Shown here: positions 7,384 to 14,410 of the stretch, piece by piece
Numbering within the stretch: the first letter of the stretch is position 1
Layout: every line of letters begins with the position of its first letter
NCBI GenBank assembly: GCA_964483635.1
Contig: CAZABS010000017.1
Coordinates: 1 to 19,820 of the forward strand
Reading direction: 5' to 3'
DNA from: CAZABS01 sp964483635
Lineage (GTDB): Bacteria; Patescibacteriota; Minisyncoccia; Moranbacterales; UBA1568
Length of the DNA stretch: 19,820 bases
The notes under the pieces: model-generated
The model's input: only the letters and a program-made list of their open reading frames with translations
What the model was told of the DNA's origin: nothing
The model's database searches: none
Position numbers and translations under genes: made by a program

Positions 7384-7899
7384 CTAGCTCTTCTTGGGAT
7401 CGAAGTAGACGGACTCCTGCCCGTCCTTGCTCGTCCAGCTCAGCCGGCCAGTGACGTCCATGACGAGCTGGAAGCGCCGGATCATGCAGGCGTCGTCTTG
7501 CGGTACGGCGAGGAGAACAAACTGATTGCCTTCGTACTCGTTCCACCGAAGGTACATCGGGATATTCACATGTGTCCCGCACTTGATGGAACCCGCGCCC
7601 GGACGAACGGTATAAGTTCCTGTCGCCACCCAGTAGGCACCTTGGGAATCGAGTCGGAACGCCGACGTCAGCCGAAAACTCGCGTTACTGCTATCAGGAA
7701 TCACGGCGTACTGATTGGCAACCAACCACTTGCCCTCGTAGACACCACCCAAAGTAGGCGGTGCTTTCATGGGCGAAGCGGCCTGATTTCGCGCAACGAC
7801 GTAGTACCCATACCCATCAGGGTCGTCAGCCAAGACCGACGTGGACGCGAAGCAGCCGATGAAGGCCACCAGGGCTACTACAAACACGTTCTTGTTCAT
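7384..7899 (-). CDS. Small secreted protein, paralogue 1
   Basis: A 171-residue protein with a clear signal peptide (MNKNVFVVALVAFIGCF..., cut after SVLA at residue 24) and a mature chain starting DDPDGYGYYVVA. The mature part looks like a small beta-rich domain with two Cys (KCG and DACM) shared with paralogue 2, and ends in RLSWTSKDGQESVYFDP. The start is set by GGAGG four bases before ATG 7899; an earlier in-frame ATG at 7935 would place 12 polar residues before the signal peptide and overlap the ribosome site. It is a self-contained unit with its own consensus promoter and terminator. The DNA is visibly more GC-rich than its neighbours. I recognise no family; a secreted or periplasmic factor is the only safe statement. 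Confidence 0.85.
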   Translation of the reverse strand: MNKNVFVVALVAFIGCFASTSVLADDPDGYGYYVVARNQAASPMKAPPTLGGVYEGKWLVANQYAVIPDSSNASFRLTSAFRLDSQGAYWVATGTYTVRPGAGSIKCGTHVNIPMYLRWNEYEGNQFVLLAVPQDDACMIRRFQLVMDVTGRLSWTSKDGQESVYFDPKKS

Positions 7900-7903
7900 G
7901 GAA

Positions 7904-7908
7904 CCTCC
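7904..7908 (-). promoter_or_regulatory. Shine-Dalgarno site deciding the start of paralogue 1
   Basis: GGAGG four bases before ATG 7899. It lies inside the longer reading starting at 7935 and so argues for the shorter start. The same site precedes paralogue 2 (8679-8683). Confidence 0.7.
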
Positions 7909-7949
7909 ATTGGATTGGGAAAGAAAGCGAGCCAAATACCCGCAATTAA

Positions 7950-7978
7950 CTTATACACCCAATTATGAATCTTGTCAA
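7950..7978 (-). promoter_or_regulatory. Consensus sigma-70 promoter of paralogue 1
   Basis: TTGACA (7973-7978) and TATAAG (7950-7955) on the minus strand with a 17-base spacer. With paralogue 2's identical copy it is the best promoter match in the window and predicts strong, possibly constitutive expression. Confidence 0.88.
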
Positions 7979-8037
7979 GACCTTACTTACTTCAAGTAAT
8001 AATCTCTGTTGAGTCATAAATTAATATAACAGCCAGT

Positions 8038-8072
8038 TAAAAAAGATGGGCCGGATCACGCGGATCCAGCCC
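8038..8072 (-). terminator. Rho-independent terminator of secreted paralogue 2
   Basis: The same GGGCTGGATC / GATCCGGCCC stem as at 7308-7345, followed by ATC and a run of six T on the minus strand. Confidence 0.9.
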
Positions 8073-8108
8073 GAAGGTTGTTGTGGTCAGAAGACCGGAA
8101 AGTGAAAG
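8048..8108 (-). repeat. 61-base direct repeat, copy 2 (terminator segment)
   Basis: Identical by eye to 7319-7379. It begins 14 bases after the stop of paralogue 2. The 3'-most coding bases between the two repeats differ, so the boundary of identity lies outside the gene. Confidence 0.9.
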
Positions 8109-8122
8109 CCCTCCGGCTTGAT

Positions 8123-8674
8123 TCAGCCCTTGTCAGGGTCGAAATACACCGATTGTTGCCCGTCCTTGCTTTTCCAGCTCAGTCGGCCATTGGTGTCCAT
8201 ATCGAGCGGGAAATACCGATTTGGACAATAGCCATCCTGTGGTGTCGCAAGAAGGACAAAGCGATTGCTTTTGGAGGGGTTCCACCGAATAGTCATCGGT
8301 ATATTGACCGGCGACCCGCACTGAACGCCAGGCTTGCTCGGATACGAAGTGTACGTACCTGTCGCCACCCACTCGCCATTTGAGTCCGGTTGAAACGCTG
8401 ACTTGACTCGGAAGCTAGTGGTGTTGCTATTCTGAACTGAAGTATTCCAGGAGTTCACAACGAACCACCTCCCTTCGTACACAGCCGCCAAGACAGGTGG
8501 CTTAACGTCTGGAATCGAAGCCGGAATAGCCGCAGTCACCATTTGTCCGCCCGAGGCCGTTACTTGCGCAACGACGTAGTACCCATACCCATCAGGGTCG
8601 TCAGCCAAGACCGACGTGGACGCGAAGCAGCCGATGAAGGCCACCAGGGCTACTACAAACACGTTCTTGTTCAT
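8123..8674 (-). CDS. Small secreted protein, paralogue 2
   Basis: A 183-residue protein. The signal peptide and first mature residues (to YGYYVVA) are identical to paralogue 1. The mature part then diverges, with a Gly/Ala/Pro-rich insert (TASGGQMVTAAIPASIPDVK), shared motifs VYEGRWFVVN, VATGTYT and VNIPMTIRWN, two conserved Cys (QCG and GYCPN), and the conserved end RLSWKSKDGQQSVYFDP. ATG at 8674 follows GGAGG. Stop is TGA. The gene has its own promoter and terminator. No family is recognised. The pattern of two copies with frozen control and export sequences but differing mature chains suggests an exported product under selection for variety, or recent flank exchange. Confidence 0.85.
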   Translation of the reverse strand: MNKNVFVVALVAFIGCFASTSVLADDPDGYGYYVVAQVTASGGQMVTAAIPASIPDVKPPVLAAVYEGRWFVVNSWNTSVQNSNTTSFRVKSAFQPDSNGEWVATGTYTSYPSKPGVQCGSPVNIPMTIRWNPSKSNRFVLLATPQDGYCPNRYFPLDMDTNGRLSWKSKDGQQSVYFDPDKG

Positions 8675-8766
8675 GGAACCTCCATTGGATTGGGAAAGAA
8701 AGCGAGCCAAATACCCGCAATTAACTTATACACCCAATTATGAATCTTGTCAAGACCTTACTTACT
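8566..8766 (-). repeat. 201-base direct repeat, copy 2 (promoter and signal-peptide segment)
   Basis: Appears identical to 7791-7991. Its upstream edge at 8766 is only 26 bases from the stop of the PRTase-PQQ gene (8792), so the cassette abuts that gene. Confidence 0.92.
8725..8753 (-). promoter_or_regulatory. Consensus sigma-70 promoter of paralogue 2
   Basis: TTGACA (8748-8753), 17-base spacer, TATAAG (8725-8730) on the minus strand, inside the 201-base repeat. Confidence 0.88.
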
Positions 8767-8791
8767 AGACTTCGACTATCTTTTAGACATT

Positions 8792-10423
8792 CTAGCTAGC
8801 ATATTCAAGACAATAAAGTTCATTGGCGTAGGTGACAAGATAATAATTATTGGATTCTTCATTATAAGAAAGCGGGTTAGTGATTCGTTCAGTTACTTGG
8901 AAATAACCGGTTTCCTTACCAGTTTCAGGATCGAGTTCATAGAGCCGTGCATCATTGGATCCAATATAGACCCTTTGATTAATAACCACTGGACTTGCAA
9001 AAATTCGCGCTCGAGTAGGAAAAGACCATTTTTTTTCTCCTGTTTTGAGATCAAAACAATAAAGACTCTTATCAAGCGATGCTACAAAAACCTTTGCCTC
9101 CCATATATATGGTGAGGCGTAATTAGCCAAACCAATATTAAATTTCCACTGTAAATTTCCGTCCTTTGTAGAAAGAGCATACACATTCCCATCCATACTA
9201 CTCATCACAAGAGTTTCTTCATCTTGAGAAAGTGCACCACCTTCAGGGAGAGCGCCGGAGACGGAAAATTGCCATAAAATCCGACCATACTTATATTCTA
9301 GTGCATAAATAATACCTCCACGCGAACCAACCAAAATAGCGTTATATTTTTGAGAAAAAAACGGGGCACCAGTCACAGTATCGGGGAAGCTTTTCTCCCA
9401 AACTTTTTTCCCCGTTTTGAGGTCGAGCGCTACCACCCCCCCATGACGCTTCGATAAACCAAAACTAGCTGGGACAATGAGGATTCCCTGTTTTTCAAGT
9501 GCGAGTAGTTTCCCTTCAACTATATCCACCTCAAATGAAACCCATATTCTCTGTCCGGTTCTCGCATCGAGACAATAGACATTTCCATCTCGTGATCCAA
9601 AATAGATTCTTCCCTTTGCGGATACTGGGGTCGAAAATATCTCAATACCTCGTGGCCAAAGACCAACCCGATGTTCCCAAACAAGTGCGCCATCTTCTTT
9701 CCGGAGAGCCAAGAGCTGCCCTCGATCAGTACCAAAATAGATTTTTTCGTTGTCTTCTGCAATACCAGATTTTGGCTGTACCCATTCAAGTTTTGGTCGA
9801 TCACTTTGAAACCGCCACTTCACCTTAAAAACAATCGGTAGAGGTTTTTCCTCATCAGGTAGTCTATTTTTTACTCCTATACTCTCCGTAAAATCATCAA
9901 GTGCAAACACCGACTCTACCCTAATTCCCCGCTCAGTCAAGCGAACATAATAATCGAGATCTCGAAAACGGAGCACCGTGAAAACTGCTCTCACCAGCTT
10001 CTTAGCTTCATCGGTTACGGCGAGTTGGCGCTCAAATGTCTGAGCTCGGTTGATGAGGTCATCTACAAGTATAATCGGCTCGTCCGTCATCTTCCCCTCG
10101 ACCATCTTCAGAAGGCCCGACTTCTTGCGCGACTTCCGAATGAAAAAACCATTGATCGGTCTCCCCTTCTCTCGCATTTTCATGATAATGGCCGCGACGA
10201 GCGGGATAGCCGCCACTTCCATTCCGCCCACTTGAAATGGAAGCTCATCTTTGAATCGCTCGTAGAACTCCTCGGTATATGCGTCGAGAAACACCGGGTC
10301 CAGACAGACTCGGCGAAAATCCATCAACCAACGCGACTCTGGAAAGATTCGAACTTGTTCTCTCTTTATTGCAACTTCTTTTTCAATTTTTTCACGAAGA
10401 ATCTCTCGTGGTTCTCTTGCCAT
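8792..10423 (-). CDS. Phosphoribosyltransferase fused to a PQQ-type beta-propeller
   Basis: A 543-residue protein. Residues about 35-190 are a type I phosphoribosyltransferase of orotate-PRTase style: FQVGGMEVAAIPLVAAI, the flexible-loop-like NGFFIRKSRKKSGLLKMVEG, and the PRPP loop PIILVDDLINRAQT at 116-129 with the two acidic residues intact. Residues about 200-543 are a run of PQQ-like blades (IYFGSRDGNVYCLDARTGQR; VYALSTKDGNLQWKFNIG; VFVASLDKSLYCFDLKTGEK; VYIGSNDARLYELDPETGKE), enough for a seven- or eight-bladed propeller. No signal peptide is present, unlike most PQQ-repeat proteins, so a cytoplasmic location is likely. Known PRTases join a base to PRPP; the substrate here is unknown. 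ATG at 10423 is preferred over TTG at 10429. The gene follows the RiPP-like operon on the same strand with its own promoter. Confidence 0.85.
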   Translation of the reverse strand: MAREPREILREKIEKEVAIKREQVRIFPESRWLMDFRRVCLDPVFLDAYTEEFYERFKDELPFQVGGMEVAAIPLVAAIIMKMREKGRPINGFFIRKSRKKSGLLKMVEGKMTDEPIILVDDLINRAQTFERQLAVTDEAKKLVRAVFTVLRFRDLDYYVRLTERGIRVESVFALDDFTESIGVKNRLPDEEKPLPIVFKVKWRFQSDRPKLEWVQPKSGIAEDNEKIYFGTDRGQLLALRKEDGALVWEHRVGLWPRGIEIFSTPVSAKGRIYFGSRDGNVYCLDARTGQRIWVSFEVDIVEGKLLALEKQGILIVPASFGLSKRHGGVVALDLKTGKKVWEKSFPDTVTGAPFFSQKYNAILVGSRGGIIYALEYKYGRILWQFSVSGALPEGGALSQDEETLVMSSMDGNVYALSTKDGNLQWKFNIGLANYASPYIWEAKVFVASLDKSLYCFDLKTGEKKWSFPTRARIFASPVVINQRVYIGSNDARLYELDPETGKETGYFQVTERITNPLSYNEESNNYYLVTYANELYCLEYAS

Positions 10424-10460
10424 AATCAAGTTCTAAATCAAATAATGAATCAGTCCATCT

Positions 10461-10490
10461 ATTGTCTCGATATGTTCACGCTATTGTCAA
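10461..10490 (-). promoter_or_regulatory. Candidate promoter for the PRTase-PQQ gene
   Basis: TTGACA (10485-10490) and GACAAT (10461-10466, four of six) on the minus strand with an 18-base spacer. Initiation near 10454 leaves a 30-base leader without a Shine-Dalgarno site. Confidence 0.45.
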
Positions 10491-10492
10491 AT

Positions 10493-10524
10493 ACAATACC
10501 CCCTTTTTTTGAAGGAGGTATTGT
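10493..10524 (-). terminator. Stem-loop, possible terminator of the RiPP-like operon
   Basis: ACAATACCCCCTT and AAGGAGGTATTGT pair over 13 positions with one mismatch around a six-base loop. On the minus strand it follows the stop at 10563 by about 40 bases, but only a short TATTTG tail follows, so termination may be weak. It abuts the -35 box of the next gene. Confidence 0.45.
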
Positions 10525-10562
10525 TTCAAAACCCGAGTCAATTTTACCAAATCGCAAACTCA

Positions 10563-11711
10563 TCAGTACGTGAAGTCTGATTCCACCCATCCATATTTCA
10601 TGAGCCAATTCTTAAAATCTGGCACGGCATGAGCAAGATCTACCATATTTATCTTGCCATACAAACTAAAATCATCGTTAATAGTCTCCGAGTTACCAAA
10701 GCGAGCCACACTATACGTTTTTGCGAGTACCACCAAACGATAATATATCCCTCGATTCAATTCATCCCCCACAATCTCATGCTCAAAAATGGGTCGGAGT
10801 GCTTCGCGAATCCCTTCTGTGCTTTTCGGACTAACCAGCATAAGCGTCGACGCATCAAGCAAGGACGTGAATGGAGCAAGAACGGGTACATACTGGCGAG
10901 CATAATCAGTCGAAAAAGCAAAAATTTCCGAGGCATTCCTCGGGGAGGAGAAATCAACCTTGAGCGCTTGAAAATACCTCAGTGCAGCAGCATACTGATT
11001 GAGCCCTACGAGGATATCCCGCTCCGGCACTGTGGTTGCATCAAAAGTACCATCAAGCACCTTCATGATATCTGGCTGCACTTTATTCGCGTATAGAACG
11101 GCTTTATTAATTCTCGCCTGATACCATTCCATCCTCACCCCTTTAATCCTGGGGAATGCTTCTGGCTGTTTCCAAGCAAGCCAAGCAAGTTTCGCATACC
11201 CATTTGCAAGAGTCCCTCGATTAGCTACTCCTGCATAACCATATTTATCAAGAATTTCAAGATACGCCAAATATGCATGGGTGCTCATCCCGGATGAGTT
11301 CGGTGACAGAGTATGTTCTCGAATTCGTTTAAACATTTCCGGATAAATCTCTTCGGCCTCTTTGAGAAATGCAAGCTCGGGATGGCTATTGATGTAATCG
11401 TACACCTCATAAATATCCCCTCCATTGTCAAAGAACCTGTGGGTCACGAAATATCCTGTCGATTTGGTATAATCATCATTCCTTCCATTCTGCATATCTT
11501 CCAGAAAAAGTTGCTGGAGCAACGAAGGATCATTTTTCGTCACACTGGAAAGATAAGCCTCATTCGTTTGAATGATCCTCTCAGATTCTCGAGTTTCTCG
11601 TAACCAGTTGAAATAAAAAAAGAGAAAAAGGACTCCTAAGAAAAAAAATACACCAAATACTAAAAGAGTTTTTCGTTTACGCCAAATCAGTTCGCCTAAA
11701 TTAAATTCCAT
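10563..11711 (-). CDS. Single-pass membrane protein of unknown function in the RiPP-like operon
   Basis: A 382-residue protein: a short cytoplasmic start (MEFNLGELIWRKRK), one transmembrane helix at about 14-36 (TLLVFGVFFFLGVLFLFFYF), and a roughly 345-residue, mostly helical, Tyr- and Asn-rich domain predicted outside the membrane. Helical-pair patterns (YAKLAWLAWKQPEAFPRIKG; YAAALRYFQALKV) suggest a TPR-like or alpha-solenoid fold, but no family is recognised. Its ATG lies 18 bases after the stop of the Cys-rich peptide gene, so the two are probably cotranscribed. By position it could take part in handling, exporting or tolerating the peptide; that is inference only. It has no ATPase, protease or E1-like motif. 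Stop is TGA. Confidence 0.7.
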   Translation of the reverse strand: MEFNLGELIWRKRKTLLVFGVFFFLGVLFLFFYFNWLRETRESERIIQTNEAYLSSVTKNDPSLLQQLFLEDMQNGRNDDYTKSTGYFVTHRFFDNGGDIYEVYDYINSHPELAFLKEAEEIYPEMFKRIREHTLSPNSSGMSTHAYLAYLEILDKYGYAGVANRGTLANGYAKLAWLAWKQPEAFPRIKGVRMEWYQARINKAVLYANKVQPDIMKVLDGTFDATTVPERDILVGLNQYAAALRYFQALKVDFSSPRNASEIFAFSTDYARQYVPVLAPFTSLLDASTLMLVSPKSTEGIREALRPIFEHEIVGDELNRGIYYRLVVLAKTYSVARFGNSETINDDFSLYGKINMVDLAHAVPDFKNWLMKYGWVESDFTY

Positions 11712-11729
11712 AAAAACAAAACATCTTTT

Positions 11730-12065
11730 TTAACCACATCCAGCTCCCCCAGAATCATTACCGGTATCACCCGTCCCATCATCACAAGAACCGGCATCAA
11801 CACCAGTTCCCGCGTCATTCGTTGGTCCGCTACAACACCCATCACCACCACTGCAATTCATTCCTAAAAAATAACAATCACACTGAGCTTGCGTCCAGTT
11901 ATTTAAGTCACAATCCGCAGTCGGCACATCCGCTTTGGCCGTATTAACCAAGAGTGAATTTTTTTGGGAATAGTTGGATCGGAAATGTCCACCAATAAGT
12001 CCTAAGACACCAGCTACCAGCACACTTAAGAAAAACAAAGTTCTTTTTTTCACAAAAACGATCAT
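11730..12065 (-). CDS. Candidate modified-peptide precursor, Cys/Gly/Asp-rich with Sec-like leader
   Basis: A 111-residue peptide. Residues 6-8 are KKR, residues 10-26 a hydrophobic helix, and AKA at 43-45 is a plausible signal peptidase I site (AKA before DVPTADC). The remaining chain holds eight Cys (52, 62, 64, 71, 77, 78, 94, 110), many Gly, Asp, Ser and Thr, and ends GGAGCG. Such a Cys/Ser/Thr/Gly-rich tail fits the substrates of YcaO/SagB azole-forming systems, whose genes lie directly upstream. The long hydrophobic, export-type leader is unusual for them, since classical leaders are cytoplasmic and hydrophilic. It has its own strong promoter and no good Shine-Dalgarno (AAAAAGGT touches the ATG). 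The alternative is an ordinary small secreted disulfide-rich protein unrelated to the enzymes. Confidence 0.65.
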   Translation of the reverse strand: MIVFVKKRTLFFLSVLVAGVLGLIGGHFRSNYSQKNSLLVNTAKADVPTADCDLNNWTQAQCDCYFLGMNCSGGDGCCSGPTNDAGTGVDAGSCDDGTGDTGNDSGGAGCG

Positions 12066-12101
12066 ACCTTTTTGCTATTATTTCAAAATCTCCCTGCACG
12101 T

Positions 12102-12130
12102 ATTATAAATAATAATATTCTTTGGCGCAA
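12102..12130 (-). promoter_or_regulatory. Promoter for the Cys-rich peptide gene
   Basis: A perfect TATAAT (12102-12107) with TTGCGC (12125-12130) 17 bases upstream on the minus strand, placed in the 84-base gap after the YcaO stop. It would let the peptide be made in excess over the enzymes, as is usual for RiPP substrates. Confidence 0.6.
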
Positions 12131-12149
12131 ATGAGAGAAGAGCATCCTG

Positions 12150-13649
12150 TCAAGCAAATACATGTGGGAGAGGATTAAGTTTCCAATCTGATTTTCCCTT
12201 CGACCGCGCAAATTCAAGAAGCCGCTCACTTTCAAAGGTTCCGAGATACTCGGTGAGATAAAGCGGAAAAGCTTTTGGAATAAAAATTTGAACAACTGTA
12301 AAATTCAATTTCTTTTGAACCACATGCTGTGGAAAATAGGCGACCGGGAAAAAATCTGCCCCTTCCCGCATGAGTACCTCAAGGCACTGCTGTAATTTCT
12401 TCGTGTCATGATCATCTTGCTTTCCCAGATCTTGACTACACAGATCCTGATATCGCACCTCTGTACCAGAAAGAAACCACCGAAATTCATCAACACGCTG
12501 CTTCCCTCGCCAATAGCCCATTCGTGAAATTCGGCCAAGCGTTGAAATAAACGCATCATTAGAATCCTCCTGGATCGGAATCTTCTCCCCCAGATGACCG
12601 ACAAGGTTCACAATTTCTTCAAGAGCATTTTCAATTGCCTGATAAAAAGTGGTCGCGGCGGCAGCACTCATGACTACTCCTGGTTGATTTGATTGTTCAC
12701 TCATTGCCACAACCACAATAGACGGAATAGGCAAAGCAGTCACATTGAGGACATACAGTTTGATTCCAAACGACTCGGACATTTTGAGAAATTGCTGAAA
12801 ATACTCCGGGAGAGTGGTCAATTGTATAACCTGTGGGGCAAGAGTAGTGAGCCAGTGAACCATCAAAGCGTCTCGGTGTACCACTTCCAAAATGCCACGC
12901 ATCAGAGCCCCCTCCTTCGTAAAAAATCCAGCAGACCCGTTCGAAGATGGCTGTTGCAGAATAAATTTTGACTGTAAATTTGTGCGGGCATAAGAAGTGA
13001 GCTGCTGAGGAATAAATACCGGGGTATGTGAAATGAGATTTATTCCTTTGACCCATGGAATTACCTCATTCTTATCTATTTTCAATTGTGAATAATGCTG
13101 TTTTTGCACTTCCAACATCCGGTGGAATCGAGGGGGGTAGAGCATATCACATTTGTTCAACATTTCTTGATAAGATGCCTTGCGAATCTCCTCATTTTGA
13201 TCGAAGAACCCCGTAATTGATCGCTCGACAATTTCACCAATTGCTTTGGAAAGGGCAAGTGATTGGTTCCGAGAAATGCCCTGGCTTGAGAGTTTCCTTC
13301 TGACTCCAGCAATATCAACGACCTTTTGCATATGATAGGCATAAAACCCAGGGTATAACATATTCTTTTCTTCCAGGGTATCAAAAATACCTTGCTGATG
13401 AAGATACTTCAAGAGCGCCCTATACGCTGGACTAAACGGGTACGGATGGAGAACAGAGAGAGATCGCCTATACCAAGAAAACCGATCAATAAGTGAAAGC
13501 ACAAAAAAATGAATCCGGTCACCCAGAGTAAGAGGGAGCTTCCATGGACCCCACTTTCGCATATGCTGAATATCGGCTACATACTCTGACAGTGTAATAT
13601 AGCCTGGTCGATCAAAAAGTTTTGATGGGTTATAGGGTTCCATAAGCAT
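12150..13649 (-). CDS. YcaO-family ATP-dependent cyclodehydratase
   Basis: A 499-residue protein. Residues 1-120 are an unassigned N-terminal extension. The three conserved YcaO blocks follow: SQGISRNQSLALSKAIGEIVER (122-143), SSNGSAGFF with EVVHRDA (235-261), and AAAATTFYQAIENALEEIVN (329-348), carrying the Glu/Arg residues that bind Mg-ATP in this family. The C-terminus NPLPHVFA resembles the Pro-rich NPxPHPF end typical of azole-forming YcaO (SagD-type) enzymes, with V for P. YcaO enzymes phosphorylate backbone amides so that Cys, Ser or Thr side chains cyclise to azolines. The ATG overlaps the sagB stop by one base (TAATG), so translation is probably coupled. The usual E1-like partner (SagC-type) is not fused and not in the window. 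The nearest downstream gene is the Cys-rich peptide. Confidence 0.9.
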   Translation of the reverse strand: MLMEPYNPSKLFDRPGYITLSEYVADIQHMRKWGPWKLPLTLGDRIHFFVLSLIDRFSWYRRSLSVLHPYPFSPAYRALLKYLHQQGIFDTLEEKNMLYPGFYAYHMQKVVDIAGVRRKLSSQGISRNQSLALSKAIGEIVERSITGFFDQNEEIRKASYQEMLNKCDMLYPPRFHRMLEVQKQHYSQLKIDKNEVIPWVKGINLISHTPVFIPQQLTSYARTNLQSKFILQQPSSNGSAGFFTKEGALMRGILEVVHRDALMVHWLTTLAPQVIQLTTLPEYFQQFLKMSESFGIKLYVLNVTALPIPSIVVVAMSEQSNQPGVVMSAAAATTFYQAIENALEEIVNLVGHLGEKIPIQEDSNDAFISTLGRISRMGYWRGKQRVDEFRWFLSGTEVRYQDLCSQDLGKQDDHDTKKLQQCLEVLMREGADFFPVAYFPQHVVQKKLNFTVVQIFIPKAFPLYLTEYLGTFESERLLEFARSKGKSDWKLNPLPHVFA

Positions 13650-14386
13650 TAAAACGAGAGCACATACACGACACGCTCATCGAGCGTATTCAGTCCCATG
13701 TATTCCTCGATAACTTCTTCATTCACTCCTCCGAGTGGAATCATATTAATCTGTTTTTCCGTCCCAGCAAGAAGCATATTTTGCGCTACATGTCCTGCCT
13801 CTAGCAAAATATAGCGATACCCACGACTCCCGTATTTCATAGCTACTCGTGAGAAAACCCCGGTAAGCACGATCATCCCATTTGCCTCTGAAAGCCACTC
13901 CATAGAGGAAAAGGAGTCGATCGTTTCACGAGAAAACGAGGTTTTTAATACAGGTTCCAAAGAGTGTTCCTTCACCGCATAATGATAAACACCAGGATGC
14001 AGCGTTTCAATCGTCTGAAAGAGGAACGAATAAATTTCTAGCGGGTAACGCTTCCCGGCTGAAGGAACGGTTCGATTTTCTTGACGACCACTTTTTTGAT
14101 TCCCCTGTAGCCCATATCCGCATTGGAGCATATATGAGAGCGTTTCTTGAGTAATCACATTCCCCTCAACTGATCCAGTGCTTGACCAGCGATGGGCTAA
14201 AATTTCGTTAAAAAAGAAGCTTTGCTGTCGCGTGAGTGGGATCGACGGAAAAAGCGAGTAGCGTTTGTAGTTTATCTTCGTCCAAGCTGCAGGCCACAAA
14301 CTACGATCTTTCGGGACGTGAACCATCCCCTTTTCACTTCGATCATTCGTCTCATTATGGAAGAAATGGTGAGAAAAAAACTTCAT
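13649..14386 (-). CDS. SagB-type FMN-dependent dehydrogenase (nitroreductase fold)
   Basis: A 245-residue protein with SagB/ThcOx family marks in order: an Arg-Trp-Ser-Ser motif (66-69) at the RxS position, ITQETLSYMLQCGYG (78-92), the strongly conserved RTVPSAGKRYPLEIY (105-119), PGVYHY (131-136), IVLTGVFSRVAMKYGSRGYR (172-191) and LEAGHVAQN (195-203), then a terminal LGGVNEEVIEEYMGL. These enzymes use FMN to oxidise azolines to thiazoles or oxazoles. The length is at the short end, lacking the N-terminal domain of larger family members. The start ATG at 14386 lacks a Shine-Dalgarno. The stop overlaps the start of the YcaO gene. A divergent promoter region separates it from the TPR gene at 14480. 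Confidence 0.92.
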   Translation of the reverse strand: MKFFSHHFFHNETNDRSEKGMVHVPKDRSLWPAAWTKINYKRYSLFPSIPLTRQQSFFFNEILAHRWSSTGSVEGNVITQETLSYMLQCGYGLQGNQKSGRQENRTVPSAGKRYPLEIYSFLFQTIETLHPGVYHYAVKEHSLEPVLKTSFSRETIDSFSSMEWLSEANGMIVLTGVFSRVAMKYGSRGYRYILLEAGHVAQNMLLAGTEKQINMIPLGGVNEEVIEEYMGLNTLDERVVYVLSF

Positions 14387-14410
14387 AGATCATATATGAA
14401 ATCAAACTCT

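Larger units (their letters stand above)
7791..7991 (-). repeat. 201-base direct repeat, copy 1 (promoter and signal-peptide segment)
   Basis: Appears identical to 8566-8766. It spans the -35 and -10 boxes, leader, ribosome site and the codons for the signal peptide plus the first dozen mature residues of paralogue 1. Identity stops abruptly at both ends, while the downstream coding sequence is only moderately similar. Confidence 0.92.

Noticed and set aside
7900..7935. Upstream ATG adding 12 residues to secreted paralogue 1 (same in paralogue 2)
   Set aside because: It would put polar residues before a standard signal peptide and place the GGAGG site inside the coding region. The later ATG is spaced correctly from that site.
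7319..8766. Insertion sequence or transposon carrying the paralogue pair
   Set aside because: The repeats are direct, not terminal inverted, and no transposase or target-site duplication is seen. A tandem duplication with flank homogenisation explains the data better.
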